Below are positions 1-8,987 of a stretch of 64,000 nucleotides of DNA, in pieces. Under the pieces are notes generated by a model, which saw only the letters and a list, made by a program, of their open reading frames with translations, was not told the DNA's origin and ran no database searches. Made by a program: the position numbers and the translations under genes. Numbering within the stretch: position 1 is the stretch's first letter; the number at the start of each line of letters is the position of its first letter. This DNA comes from Pseudomonadota bacterium (lineage in GTDB: Bacteria > Pseudomonadota > Gammaproteobacteria > Ga0077536): contig JADJYF010000012.1 of assembly GCA_016719885.1 (NCBI GenBank), positions 62,001-126,000 on the forward strand, written 5' to 3'.

Positions 1-743
1 AGTTGCGCTGTACTTGCGGCGCTTTGTTCCGATGACCTAACAAGACGCGCCAGGTACTCTTCTCCCGCCCCCGTTGAATAGAGACTATCGATGCCGTGAG
101 TCAGGTGCTCGACCAGACGATACAGAAGAGCGAGCGCAAGTCGACTCAGGAAGACGACGCCCATGGCACACGCAATTGCCATACCGGATGCCACAAATGC
201 GTGCTGTACCCCCGTCATCAGGGGGCCTAATCCTTGCACTGCCGTGGCAGTCGTTGAAGGGTCGAATTTCTTTAATCCTTCTAGCAGTCCTGCGAACGTG
301 CCGATGATGCCCAGCCCGGTGAGGATTCCGGGAAGGTGCCTGGTGAAATCATCGAATAGTCGACTGTCGACGAGTACCTCGCGTGTAAACATACTCTCCG
401 CAGGTACGGTGGCTCGGACTTCGACCAATGCATCGAAGCCAGATGACGCCTTATGAAGCTCGTGTAAGGTATCGGCGTATTCTTCCCACAGATGCTTCGC
501 TGGTTCCCAACGAAAGATCTTCGCAACCTCTTGAGGCTGCGGCGGGCTGGCTTCCCTTCCTAAACGACGAACCTTCCGGCCGCTGTTCCAAAGCTGGAAC
601 CAGACTTGAGTTCCTTTAATGAGATAGCCAAGCAGGAACGCGGTCGTCAATGCGACGACTAGTAAGAAAACGTACAGAGGCAGGTCATGGAGTGTTGCCA
701 GCGAGGGGTGAATTGAGCCGAGTATCTGCGGTAGTTCGTTCAT
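1..743 (-). CDS. zorA: ZorA-like MotA/TolQ/ExbB proton-channel protein of a Zorya defence system, 3' end cut by window
   Basis: Reading leftward from an ATG at 743 the frame stays open to the window edge (247 codons). The N-terminus has a hydrophobic segment (about residues 22-42, core YVFLLVVALTTAFLLGYLI). A polar linker follows, then the MotA/ExbB-type core with HLPGILTGLGIIGTFAGL (about 140-157) and a second helix with HAFVASGMAIACAMGVVF (about 189-206). The LPGILTGLGIIGTF signature and the following KKFDPS are typical of ZorA of Zorya anti-phage systems, where ZorA and ZorB form a membrane motor that senses phage attack. The long coiled-coil tail of ZorA, and any zorB, zorC/D or zorE genes, would lie beyond the left edge. 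A weak GGGGCC stretch precedes the start. A generic ExbB/MotA protein is the main alternative. Confidence 0.75.
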   Translation of the reverse strand, partial: MNELPQILGSIHPSLATLHDLPLYVFLLVVALTTAFLLGYLIKGTQVWFQLWNSGRKVRRLGREASPPQPQEVAKIFRWEPAKHLWEEYADTLHELHKASSGFDALVEVRATVPAESMFTREVLVDSRLFDDFTRHLPGILTGLGIIGTFAGLLEGLKKFDPSTTATAVQGLGPLMTGVQHAFVASGMAIACAMGVVFLSRLALALLYRLVEHLTHGIDSLYSTGAGEEYLARLVRSSEQSAASTAQ

Positions 744-1096
744 CCGGGCCCCGTTTCGTTGCTGATTGAGTCGACATTTTTGGATTCAGCCGAGTTCTAT
801 TCACATAAAAATGTCGCGACTTTCGACATAGCCGAACCTGAGATTTTTGTTAATGTTGCGCTCGCGACGCGGGGTCGACAACTAACTGAACGATCAGGGG
901 AATCGCTTAATTTGAAACTGTGACGCACCGACTGTACCCCCCCCCATACCCACGCCATGGTTCGCCGCGTCGAAGTGCATCTGTTTACAATCCGGAAACA
1001 ATTTTTCAGGGCCAGGTGGTCTACCCGGGGATCGTTTCGCCGTGATCGACGCGGTTCCCTTTTCCAACCCCTTTGTAATCGGTTGCCATCACCGTT
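744..1096 (-). promoter_or_regulatory. Leader of zorA with competing hairpins and a C9 tract
   Basis: This 353-base gap between the HNH gene and the zorA-like gene holds no credible gene. In minus-strand order, ATGTCG (829-824) can pair with CGACAT (816-811), which is followed by five T. The same CGACATTTTT segment (816-807) can instead pair perfectly over 10 bases with AAAAATGTCG (781-772). The two stems exclude each other, which resembles an attenuator, though the first stem is weak. A run of nine C lies at 937-945. Function is inferred only. Confidence 0.35.
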
Positions 1097-2080
1097 CTAA
1101 CCGACAACGAGAAATCTCGAGCGGAGGAGGACGTTCTCACGATGGAACTCCAAGTAACGCTTCTGCCCATCTCCGAACCGCCCGACATTGAGTGATCGAT
1201 TTGGGTCGAGCCCCATACGCGACAAGGACTCGCGATCGGCAACCGGTGAGATCAGAACGTCACCATTGCTTTCGAATCCAATAAAGCCACGGTCGAACAG
1301 GTGATCTGCATTCGGCGTCAGCAGTAATCCGTTTTCGCCATCCAACCGTTCGTCATTGGTCGCATCACGCCATGGTTTGCAATGACTGGCGCGCAAGTGT
1401 TCAGGCCGATTGACGCCCGTAATTCGACAGCTTCGCTCGATCTGCATCACCCGTTCCTTGAATAGGCCTTGGCCGCGACGGGCCAGGACAATTGCCTGGC
1501 GATCGGTTTCGATGACGCGGTCATCCTGGCGCAGGACGTCCATTTCGTGTTCTTCCCACTCGACCAATCCTATGGCCGGCTGAATCGGCGGCTGGTCAGC
1601 GACGAAATGGCCGCGTATGAGGTCACGGGCTTCTGCGCCGATGAGATCTACCACAGCGAAAGCGAGCGTCTCGGGTAGATGGGTAAGATAGACGCCCTGA
1701 AGTCCGCGGCCGTTACTTCGCAGCGGCGCATATTTCGCGGGGAGCAGTGGTGCCAATACGTGCATGTGTTCGACAGGTCGGATAGGTAATCGGAGTTCCG
1801 TGAAACCCACGTCCACCCGCCACCCGATCAGCTCCCAATAGGCACCGGTCGAACCAAACTCCAGCGGTTTCGGCGCCTCGTACGCATGGGATCGCGCGAT
1901 GCCTATCGACTTGATAAGCGTATCGGCGAACGAAAATACGACATCTCCTGGTGAGACCTCCCGCATGAAATCATAGAAGGGGTTGCGGACGTCGCCTTTG
2001 TTGCGCTTCGGCGACCACAGATAACCTCCCCGCACCTCGTGGCGGTAGGTTTGATTCTGGTTAACCCACCAATAGCGCAT
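1097..2080 (-). CDS. EVE/PUA-like domain plus HNH endonuclease (restriction-type)
   Basis: The product is 327 residues. The N-terminal part (about 1-150) starts MRYWWVNQNQTYRHEV and contains PGDVVFSFAD, which looks like an EVE/PUA-like fold that can read modified bases. The C-terminal part (about 210-300) has an HNH nuclease core: CRITG, then ASHCKPW, then NGLLLTPNADHLFDRGFI, as in HNH_2-type endonucleases. This combination suggests restriction of modified or foreign DNA. The gene lies on the same strand as, and 353 bases upstream of, the zorA-like gene. Type II Zorya systems carry an HNH nuclease (ZorE), so it could be a partner, but the gene order differs and it may be an independent type IV-like nuclease. 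It is divergent from fic. Confidence 0.8.
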   Translation of the reverse strand: MRYWWVNQNQTYRHEVRGGYLWSPKRNKGDVRNPFYDFMREVSPGDVVFSFADTLIKSIGIARSHAYEAPKPLEFGSTGAYWELIGWRVDVGFTELRLPIRPVEHMHVLAPLLPAKYAPLRSNGRGLQGVYLTHLPETLAFAVVDLIGAEARDLIRGHFVADQPPIQPAIGLVEWEEHEMDVLRQDDRVIETDRQAIVLARRGQGLFKERVMQIERSCRITGVNRPEHLRASHCKPWRDATNDERLDGENGLLLTPNADHLFDRGFIGFESNGDVLISPVADRESLSRMGLDPNRSLNVGRFGDGQKRYLEFHRENVLLRSRFLVVG

Positions 2081-2244
2081 AGCTACATATCAAGGGAAGG
2101 GCGTCACCGAGTCTGCCGAATTCAGGAAGTTTGCATTATGTCTGGTTGCCACATCGTCTGACCGCTGCCCGGGGCTGGGCCGAAAAATGTCGGCGCTCGA
2201 ACTGTGGTTCCCGGCCGGCGATTAGTCTAATCTGCCGCCAATCG

Positions 2245-2262
2245 ATTAAAGCATGCTTTAAT
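2245..2262. promoter_or_regulatory. Perfect 18-bp palindrome upstream of fic
   Basis: ATTAAAGCATGCTTTAAT is a perfect palindrome 30 bases before the fic start codon, in the divergent gap between fic and the HNH gene. A looser related copy (TTAAAG, six bases, TTAAAT) overlaps the start region. The position suits a dimeric repressor site controlling the defence operon. No candidate repressor is visible nearby apart from the winged helix at the Fic C-terminus. Confidence 0.4.
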
Positions 2263-2292
2263 AAAGTTAGGGAAAATTAAAGACTGCGTTAA

Positions 2293-3440
2293 ATGGGGCG
2301 GCTGACCGGAACCTACCTAACCTCATCGACGCTTGGGGAACAAGTCCATGCGTTCGTCCCTTTTTCCCTGCCGCCCACCGAACCGTCACTTTCACCGACC
2401 TCTTACGACACGTTAAATCGACAGGCCGAACTGGCACTGGCGCGCCTGTCTGGCTTGGCCGGTCTGGTGCCATCCTTCGACTGGGTACCGTACGGCCCCG
2501 TCCGCAAAGAAGCTCTACTCACCTCCCAGATTGAGGGAACCCAAGCCACCCTGCTCGACCTTCTCGACGACGAGGCGGGCTTCACCGTCAGCAACCCGGA
2601 CGACGTCCAGGAAGTGACGAATTACCTGCGTGCCTTCCGACTGATGCAGGACAACGTGCGCTCACCCAGTGGCCTGCCTATCAGCGTCCGTCTGATATGT
2701 GATGCCCACCGCTTGTTGCTCGACGGGGCGCGAGGTGCCGGCAAACAACCAGGCGAACTGCGGCGTTCGCAGAACTGGATCGGCGGTACCCGCCCCGGCA
2801 ACGCGGTGTTCGTGCCTCCCCTTCCGAGCGCGTACCTGACCTGCTCGCCGACCTGGAGCGCTTCATTCACGACGCAACATCGCCGCTGCCGCCGCTGGTC
2901 AAGGCTGCACTGGTCCATGCCCAATTTGAAACGATTCATCCGTTTCTGGATGGTAATGGCCGGATAGGCCGGCTACTGATCGCCGCGTTGCTGGAGCACT
3001 GGGGTCCTCTGCCCGAGCCACTGCTGTATCTGAGTAGCTTCTTGAAGCAGCACCAGATGGAATACTACCGGCGGCTGGCGATGGTGCGCCTCGACGGTGA
3101 TTGGGAGGCATGGGTGGCGTTCTTTCTGGAGGGCGTCGCCAGCGCGGCGCTCCAAGCCGAGAGCACTATCGCCGCCGTGGCCAGCCTCATCGCCGCCGAC
3201 CGGCGCCGTCTACTAGGTGCAAACAAGGCTGGGCCGGCGAGCTATCGACTTTTTGAGTTGCTGCCCATGATGCCGCTCTTCACAGTTGAACATGTGCGAC
3301 AAAAGCTGGCCACGACATTCCCGACCGCCAACGCCGCGATCAAAGTACTCGAAGATTTGAGTATCGTTGCAGAGCGGACCGGGCAGAAGACCAGGCGCAG
3401 TTTCGCCTATCGGGCCTATATAGAAATTTTGACTCAATAG
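2293..3440 (+). pseudogene. Fic family AMP-transferase with winged-helix C-terminus, one frameshift
   Basis: The gene encodes an N-terminal Fic_N region, a Fic domain and a C-terminal winged helix (about 370-385 residues if the frame is mended). TSQIEG near residue 76 matches the (S/T)xxxE(G/N) inhibitory motif placed before the Fic core (class II). The catalytic motif HPFLDGNGRIGR is encoded near 2937-2972. The first frame runs into wrong sequence after VPPLP; the correct frame resumes at ERVPDLL (2826), so one base is missing at about 2825 in a C-rich run. Fic proteins of this type AMPylate target proteins and often sit in restriction loci. The lesion may be a real inactivation or a sequencing error. 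It opens the operon leading to hsdM. Confidence 0.8.
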
Positions 3441-3503
3441 AGGCGCTAACGCTGGCGACGCTCAAGCGCCGCTCGTTTCTCGCGCCCTGGACATGAATTG
3501 AAG

Positions 3504-5799
3504 ATGGACCAAGCCACGCACAATAAAATTGTCTCTTTCATCTGGGGCATCGCTGACGATGTGCTGCGTGATCTTTTCAAACGCGGCAAGTATCCCGATG
3601 TGATCCTGCCCATGTGCGTCATTCGACGCATGGATGCAGTGCTGGAGCCAACCAAGCAGAACGTGCTCGACACGAAGACAATGCTCGACGAGGCCGGTAT
3701 TACTCATCAGTATCCCGGACTGCCCGAGGCTGCCGGCCAAGCGTTCTACAACACCCCCAAGTTCACGCTGCGCGACCTCACTTCACGTGGCAGCCAACAG
3801 CAGTTGCTCGCCGACTTCGAGGACTATTTGAACGGCTTTTCGTCCAACGTGCAGGATATCCTTGAGAATTTCAAATTCCGCAATCAACTGCAGACGCTGT
3901 CCAGAGCCGACGCCATCGGCACTTTGATCAACAAGTTCCTCGACCCCGACATCGACCTCTCGCCGGCCGGCATCGACAACCATTCCATGGGCACAGTATT
4001 TGAAGAGCTGGTGCGCAAGTTTAATGAGGACAATAACGAAGAAGCAGGCGAGCACTGGACGCCACGGGACGCCGTGCGCCTGATGGCGAATCTCGTGTTC
4101 CTCCCTATCGAGGCCGACATCAAGTCCGGCTCCTACCTGCTTTACGACTGCGCCTGCGGCACCGGTGGCATGCTCACAGTGGCAGAAGAGACGCTAGCCG
4201 CGACCGGCGCGGCGCGTGGCCAGGAGGTCAAGTGCCTGCTCTACGGCCAGGAGATCAACCCCGAGACCTACGCCGTTTGCAAGGCGGATATGTTGCTGAA
4301 GGGCGAAGGCGAGAACGCCGACCACATCGTCGGCGGTGCAGAATGGTCAACGCTCGCGCATGATGCCTTTCCTGCCCAGGAGTTCGACTTCATGCTCGCC
4401 AATCCGCCCTATGGCAAGAGTTGGAAAAAGGATCTCGAAACCATGGGCGGTAAGGACGCTATGCGCGACCCGCGCTTCAAGGTCATGCACCAGGGCGAGG
4501 AGCTGTCGCTGGTCACCCGCTCCAGCGACGGGCAGATGCTGTTCCTCGCCAACATGGCCTCGAAGATGAACGACAAATCGGCCCTCGGCAGTCGCATCGC
4601 CGAGGTGCACAACGGATCGTCGCTCTTCACCGGCGACGCGGGCCAGGGTGAGAGCAATATCCGCCGCTGGCTGGTCGAGAACGACTGGCTTGAAGCGATA
4701 GTCGCGCTGCCGCGCAATCTCTTCTACAACACCGGCATCGCAACGTATGTCTGGGTGCTTTCGAACAGGAAGTCGGCGCACCGTCAGCGCTAGGTGCAGC
4801 TCATCGACGCCAGTCAGTGGTTCAAACCTTTGCGCAAGAATCTTGGCAAGAAGAACTGCGAACTCTCGCCCGAGGACATCGAGCGCATCAGTCGCACGTT
4901 CCTCGACTTCCAGGAGACGCCTGAGTCCAAGATCTTCCCCAACGAAGCTTTCGGTTATTGGAAGCTCACGGTTGAGCGCCCGCTACGGCTGCATAGTCAG
5001 CTCTCGCTGAAAGCGATGGAAGTACTCCGTTTCGCGTCTGGCGACGAAGAAATACGCAGCGTACTCTTCGATGAGTTCGGAGAAGCGCTCTTTACGAAGT
5101 TCTCCACCGTTGCCCACTCGTTGGAACAACGCTTGGATGCCTGGGGAAGCGACGAGGAAGAGGGCGATAGCGAGGAAGGCGGCGGCCCGAAGGGTCTGCC
5201 GGACAAAAGAAAGAGAAAGCTGCTCGACCCAAAGACCTGGGAACGTGACGGTCGGCTAGTCGACGTCGCCACCCAATTGCGCGAATTATTGGGCGATGGA
5301 CTATTCGAGGACCACAACGTGTTCCGCGACCAGGTTGATGTCGCCCTCAAGAAGGTGGGTAAAGCTGGCCGCCGCCGACCTAAAGCTGATTCTAAAAGCG
5401 GCGAGTTGGCGCGCCGAGTCAGCGCCGCCAGTCATCGCCAAAGTGCACAAGCCCAGCAAGGCAAATGCTGATCCCTTCTTCGGGCGCTATGACGGCACGG
5501 TCGATGGGCTTCCCGCGATTGTTGACTATGAGCCGGACGCCGATCTCCGAGATTCCGTGCAAGTACCGCTGCTGGAAGATGGCGGGATTGAAGCATTCAT
5601 TCGCCGTGAGGTGCTGCCCTACACGCCCGACGCCTGGGTCAAGGAAGATGCCACCAAGATTGGCTATGAGGTGAGCTTTACTCGGCACTTCTATAAACCC
5701 CAGCCGCTACGCACGCTGGAGGAGATCAGCGCGGATATCCTCGCGATAGAAAAAGAGGCCGAAGGGCTACTGAACGGGCTGCTAAAAGGAGCACATTAG
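3504..5799 (+). pseudogene. hsdM: Type I restriction-modification methyltransferase subunit HsdM, disrupted by an amber codon and a frameshift
   Basis: HsdM transfers a methyl group from S-adenosylmethionine to adenine in the site defined by HsdS and is the core of the type I complex. The first part (3504-4793) has the helical N-terminal domain, the SAM motif DCACGTGGML and the catalytic motif NPPYGKSW. An in-frame TAG at 4791-4793 interrupts the protein; the next codons continue the family sequence (VQLIDASQWF). A second lesion near 5355-5362 shifts the frame, after which LAAADLKLIL through FTRHFYKPQPLR and the stop at 5799 complete the C-terminus. I chose ATG 3504 because MDQATHNKIVSFIWG is the conserved beginning; an upstream TTG at 3498 is possible. 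As written, no full-length enzyme is made. Confidence 0.85.
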
Positions 5800-5802
5800 T
5801 CC

Positions 5803-7599
5803 ATGTCAACCCAACGCTACTCCGTCACCCCGCATCCCATTGAAACCCTGCTCACTTGGGTGAAGTCCGGGAGATAGCTATTCCAGAAATCCAGCGGCCT
5901 TTCGTTTGGGGATTCGACCAAAGTCCGCAATCTCCTCGATTCGCTGTACCAAGGCTATCCCGTCGGCTACCTCATCGCATGGCGAAATCCGACCGTAAAG
6001 CTCAAGGACGGCACACCGTCCGCCGGGAAGCGCATTCTAATTGATGGCCAGCAACGTGTTACCGCCCTCATGGCAGGATTGCTTGGCCGAGAAGTCTTGA
6101 CCAAAGACTACGAGACCATCCGCATTCGCATTGCTTTTCATCCGCTTACCGAGAGGTTCGAGGTAGCTAACCCTGCTATCCGCAAGGACGTGGCATGGAT
6201 CGAAGACGTGGCGTTAGTCTTCGCACCGGAAGCTGACTTAATCGAATTGACGGAGGACTATGTTGCAAAGAACCCGTCTGCCGATCGCAAACAAGTCGGC
6301 AAGGTTCTCCAGCGCCTCGGCAAGGTCATCAACAACCATGTCGGCCTGATCGAACTCGCCGAAGATCTCGACATTGAAACAGTCACAGAAATCTTCATCC
6401 GCGTGAACTCTGCCGGCGCCGAGCTATCGCAGGCTGATTTCGCCATGTCGAAAATCGCTGCCAACGAGACCTACGGCGGTAATATGCTGCGCAAGGCGAT
6501 CGACTATTTCTGCCACTTGGCTGTAGCCCCAGATTTCCTGGGGCGCATAGAGAAAGGCGACAAGGCCTTTGCGGCCTCCGAATTCTTCCCGCTGATGCGC
6601 TGGCTTAAAGATGTCAACGACGACATCTATGACCCAACCTACACCGACATGCTGCGGGTCGCGTTTACCGCCGAATTTGGGCGCGGCAAATTGGCTGACC
6701 TGGTTGCGCTGCTATCGGGGCGCAATTTTGAGACGCGACAGTACGAGGACGCTATTGCAGAGGCCTCTTTCGCCAAACTCAAGCAGGGCATTCTGCGCTT
6801 CATCAATCAAACCCATTTCGATAGATTCACGATGATTCTGCGCTCGGCGGGTTTCGTGACCAGCGATTTGATCGGGGGGCAAAACGCCGTCAATTTTGCC
6901 TACATTCTTTATCTGCGTGGGCGCGTCGAGAAGGTGCCTCCTGCCGATCTTGAGAAGCTGGTTCGCCGTTGGTATGCCATGTCGGTGCTCCGCAGTCGTT
7001 ATACCGGCAGCCCGGAAACGGCCTTCGACCTTGATATCCGACAGATTGAGGCGCGAGGCCTGGCTGCCTACGCCGACTCGGTGATTGCTACCGAACTACC
7101 GGCGAGCTTCTGGACTGGCATGTTGCCTCAACTCATGGATACCTCCTCTGCGCTAAGCCCGTACTTTCTCGCTTTTAAAGCAGCCCAGGTAAAGCTCGGC
7201 GACAAGGGCTTCCTCTCGAGCGACATCACGGTGCATGACCTGCTGATGAATCGCAGCGATGTGCATCATGTTTACCCCCGCAATCATCTCAAGAAGCAAG
7301 GGCTTGCTCGCGGTCGCTATAACCAGATTGCCAACTTCGTGCTCGCTCAGAGCGAGATCAATATCGCCATCGGCGATAAAGCGCCCGAGAAGTATTTTCA
7401 GGAGCTGTCCGAGCAGTGCCAGGGCGGCAAGAGGAAGTACGGGGGCATCATCAGCACCGCAGACATCAAAGCCAATCTGCGCGCGCACTGTTTGCCCGAT
7501 TCGCTGTTAAATGGTGCGATTCCGGACTACGACAGCTTTCTCGAAGAGCGGCGCAGACTGATGGCGCTTAAGATTCAGCGATGGTTCGAGTTACTCTAA
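5803..7599 (+). pseudogene. DUF262/DUF1524 protein (GmrSD-like), two opposite one-base shifts near the start
   Basis: The N-terminal DUF262 domain shows IPEIQRPFVW and, at about 6034-6063, ILIDGQQRVTAL with the DGQQR motif used for nucleotide hydrolysis. The C-terminal part has DVHHVYPRNHL followed by IANFVLAQSEINIAIG, an HNH-like DUF1524 domain. This pairing is that of GmrS/GmrD-type modification-dependent restriction proteins. The start at 5803 gives MSTQRYSVTPHPIETLL, then one G is missing near 5868 (creating TAG) and one G is extra near 5913, both in G runs; the frame is right again after that and stays open to 7599. It lies between hsdM and hsdS. A downstream ATG at 6070 would give an intact 509-residue product lacking the DGQQR motif. 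Confidence 0.75.
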
Positions 7600-8987
7600 T
7601 GATCGCCGATCTCAAACCGTACGGGGAGTACAAAGATTCGGAGGAGCCCTGGCTTGGGGATATTCCTCAACACTGGGCGACTGAACGAGCCAAACGGCTG
7701 TTCACGAAGATGGATAGACCGGTGAGCAAGGAAGACGAAGTCGTCACTTGCTTTCGTGATGGGATGGTAACGCTTCGTAAGAATCGCAGGTTGCGTGGTT
7801 TCACGGAAGCAACAGTCTATTCCGGTTACCAAGGCGTTAGGAAGGGTGACTTGGTGATCCATGGGATGGACGCGTTCGCTGGTGCCATCGGTGTTTCCGA
7901 CAGCGATGGCAGCGCACGCCCGTTCACAACGTCTGCCAGCCCCGCTCGGGTGTCAATGCTAGCTACTACGCGCATTTGGTGCGGCAGATGGCGCATTCGC
8001 AATGGATCCTTGCGCTCGCTAAAGGCATTCGGGAGCGCTCTACGGACTTTCGCTTCGAGATGTTCGGGAATCAGAGGGTGCCATTCCCGCCGTCAGAAGA
8101 ACAAGCAGCGATTGTAAGGTTTCTGGACTGGGGGAATGGGCGGCTGGAGCGGGCGATCCGGGCGAAGAGGAAGGTGATCGCGCTGCTTAACGAGCAAAAG
8201 CAGACCGTCACCCAACGTGCTGTCTCCCGTGGTCTTGACCCATCCGTCCCTTTGAAACCCTCCGGTATTTCCTGGCTTGGCGACATTCCACAGGCCTGGG
8301 AAATTCGGCGAATTAAATACCTGCTTCGAGAAGTTGACGAACGGTCGACTACTGGTACAGAACCGTTGCTCTCAATGCGTATGCATCATGGGCTCGTTCT
8401 CTTTGAGGAACATTTCAGCCGACCACCACAAGCTGCCACCCCTCGTAGGGTTCAAGGTTGTCCGACCAGGGCAATTCGTCGTGAACCGAATGCAAGCTGG
8501 TAATGGCGTTATCTTTGCTTCCAAGTTGATGGGATTGGTCAGCCCCGACTATGCGGTATTTGAACCGATAGGTAATGCCAATGTTGAATTTCTTGGAGAG
8601 CTATTCCGGAGTCGCAAAGTGCGATCGAAGTTCCGCGCCGAGTCGAAGGGACTCGGCACAGGTACATCGGGATTTTTACGTCTCTACAATGACAGGCTAG
8701 GTGCGATCCATGTAGCTCTCCCGCCTACTACCGAGCAAATTGAAATTTTGTTGGGACTTTCCGCCGATCTATCAGCGGTAAGCACAGCCATTTCCCGCCT
8801 CGAACGTGAAATCGAACTCCTCCGTGACTATCGCACTCGCCTCGTCGCAGACGTAGTGACCGGCAAGCTCGATGTCCGCGAAGCGGCGGCGCGGCTGCCC
8901 GAGGAATCACAGCGCGACCATATCTCTGACGGCACAGACCTCGACGAGGAGACCGACGAGATAGAAGACGAGGCCCTCGCCGAGTGA
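7599..8987 (+). pseudogene. hsdS: Type I restriction-modification specificity subunit HsdS, two frameshifts
   Basis: HsdS carries two target-recognition domains that set the DNA site of the type I complex. The start ATG overlaps the preceding stop by one base (TAATG) and gives LKPYGEYKDS then PWLGDIPQHW, the usual HsdS opening. A second PSGISWLGDIPQAWE marks the second half-repeat. The central spacer helix includes EQAAIVRFLD and the C-terminal one EIELLRDYRTRLVADVVTGKLDVR. The frame breaks at about 7914 (one base short before TPVHNVCQPRSG) and again between about 8395 and 8450 (before LVGFKVVRPGQF). A shuffled or decayed specificity gene and sequencing error are both possible. Its TGA overlaps the GTG of the next gene. 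Confidence 0.8.

Noticed and set aside
281..526. 81-codon minus-strand frame within the zorA-like gene
   Set aside because: It is a shadow in another frame; the long open frame from 743 to the edge has clear membrane and MotA/ExbB features.
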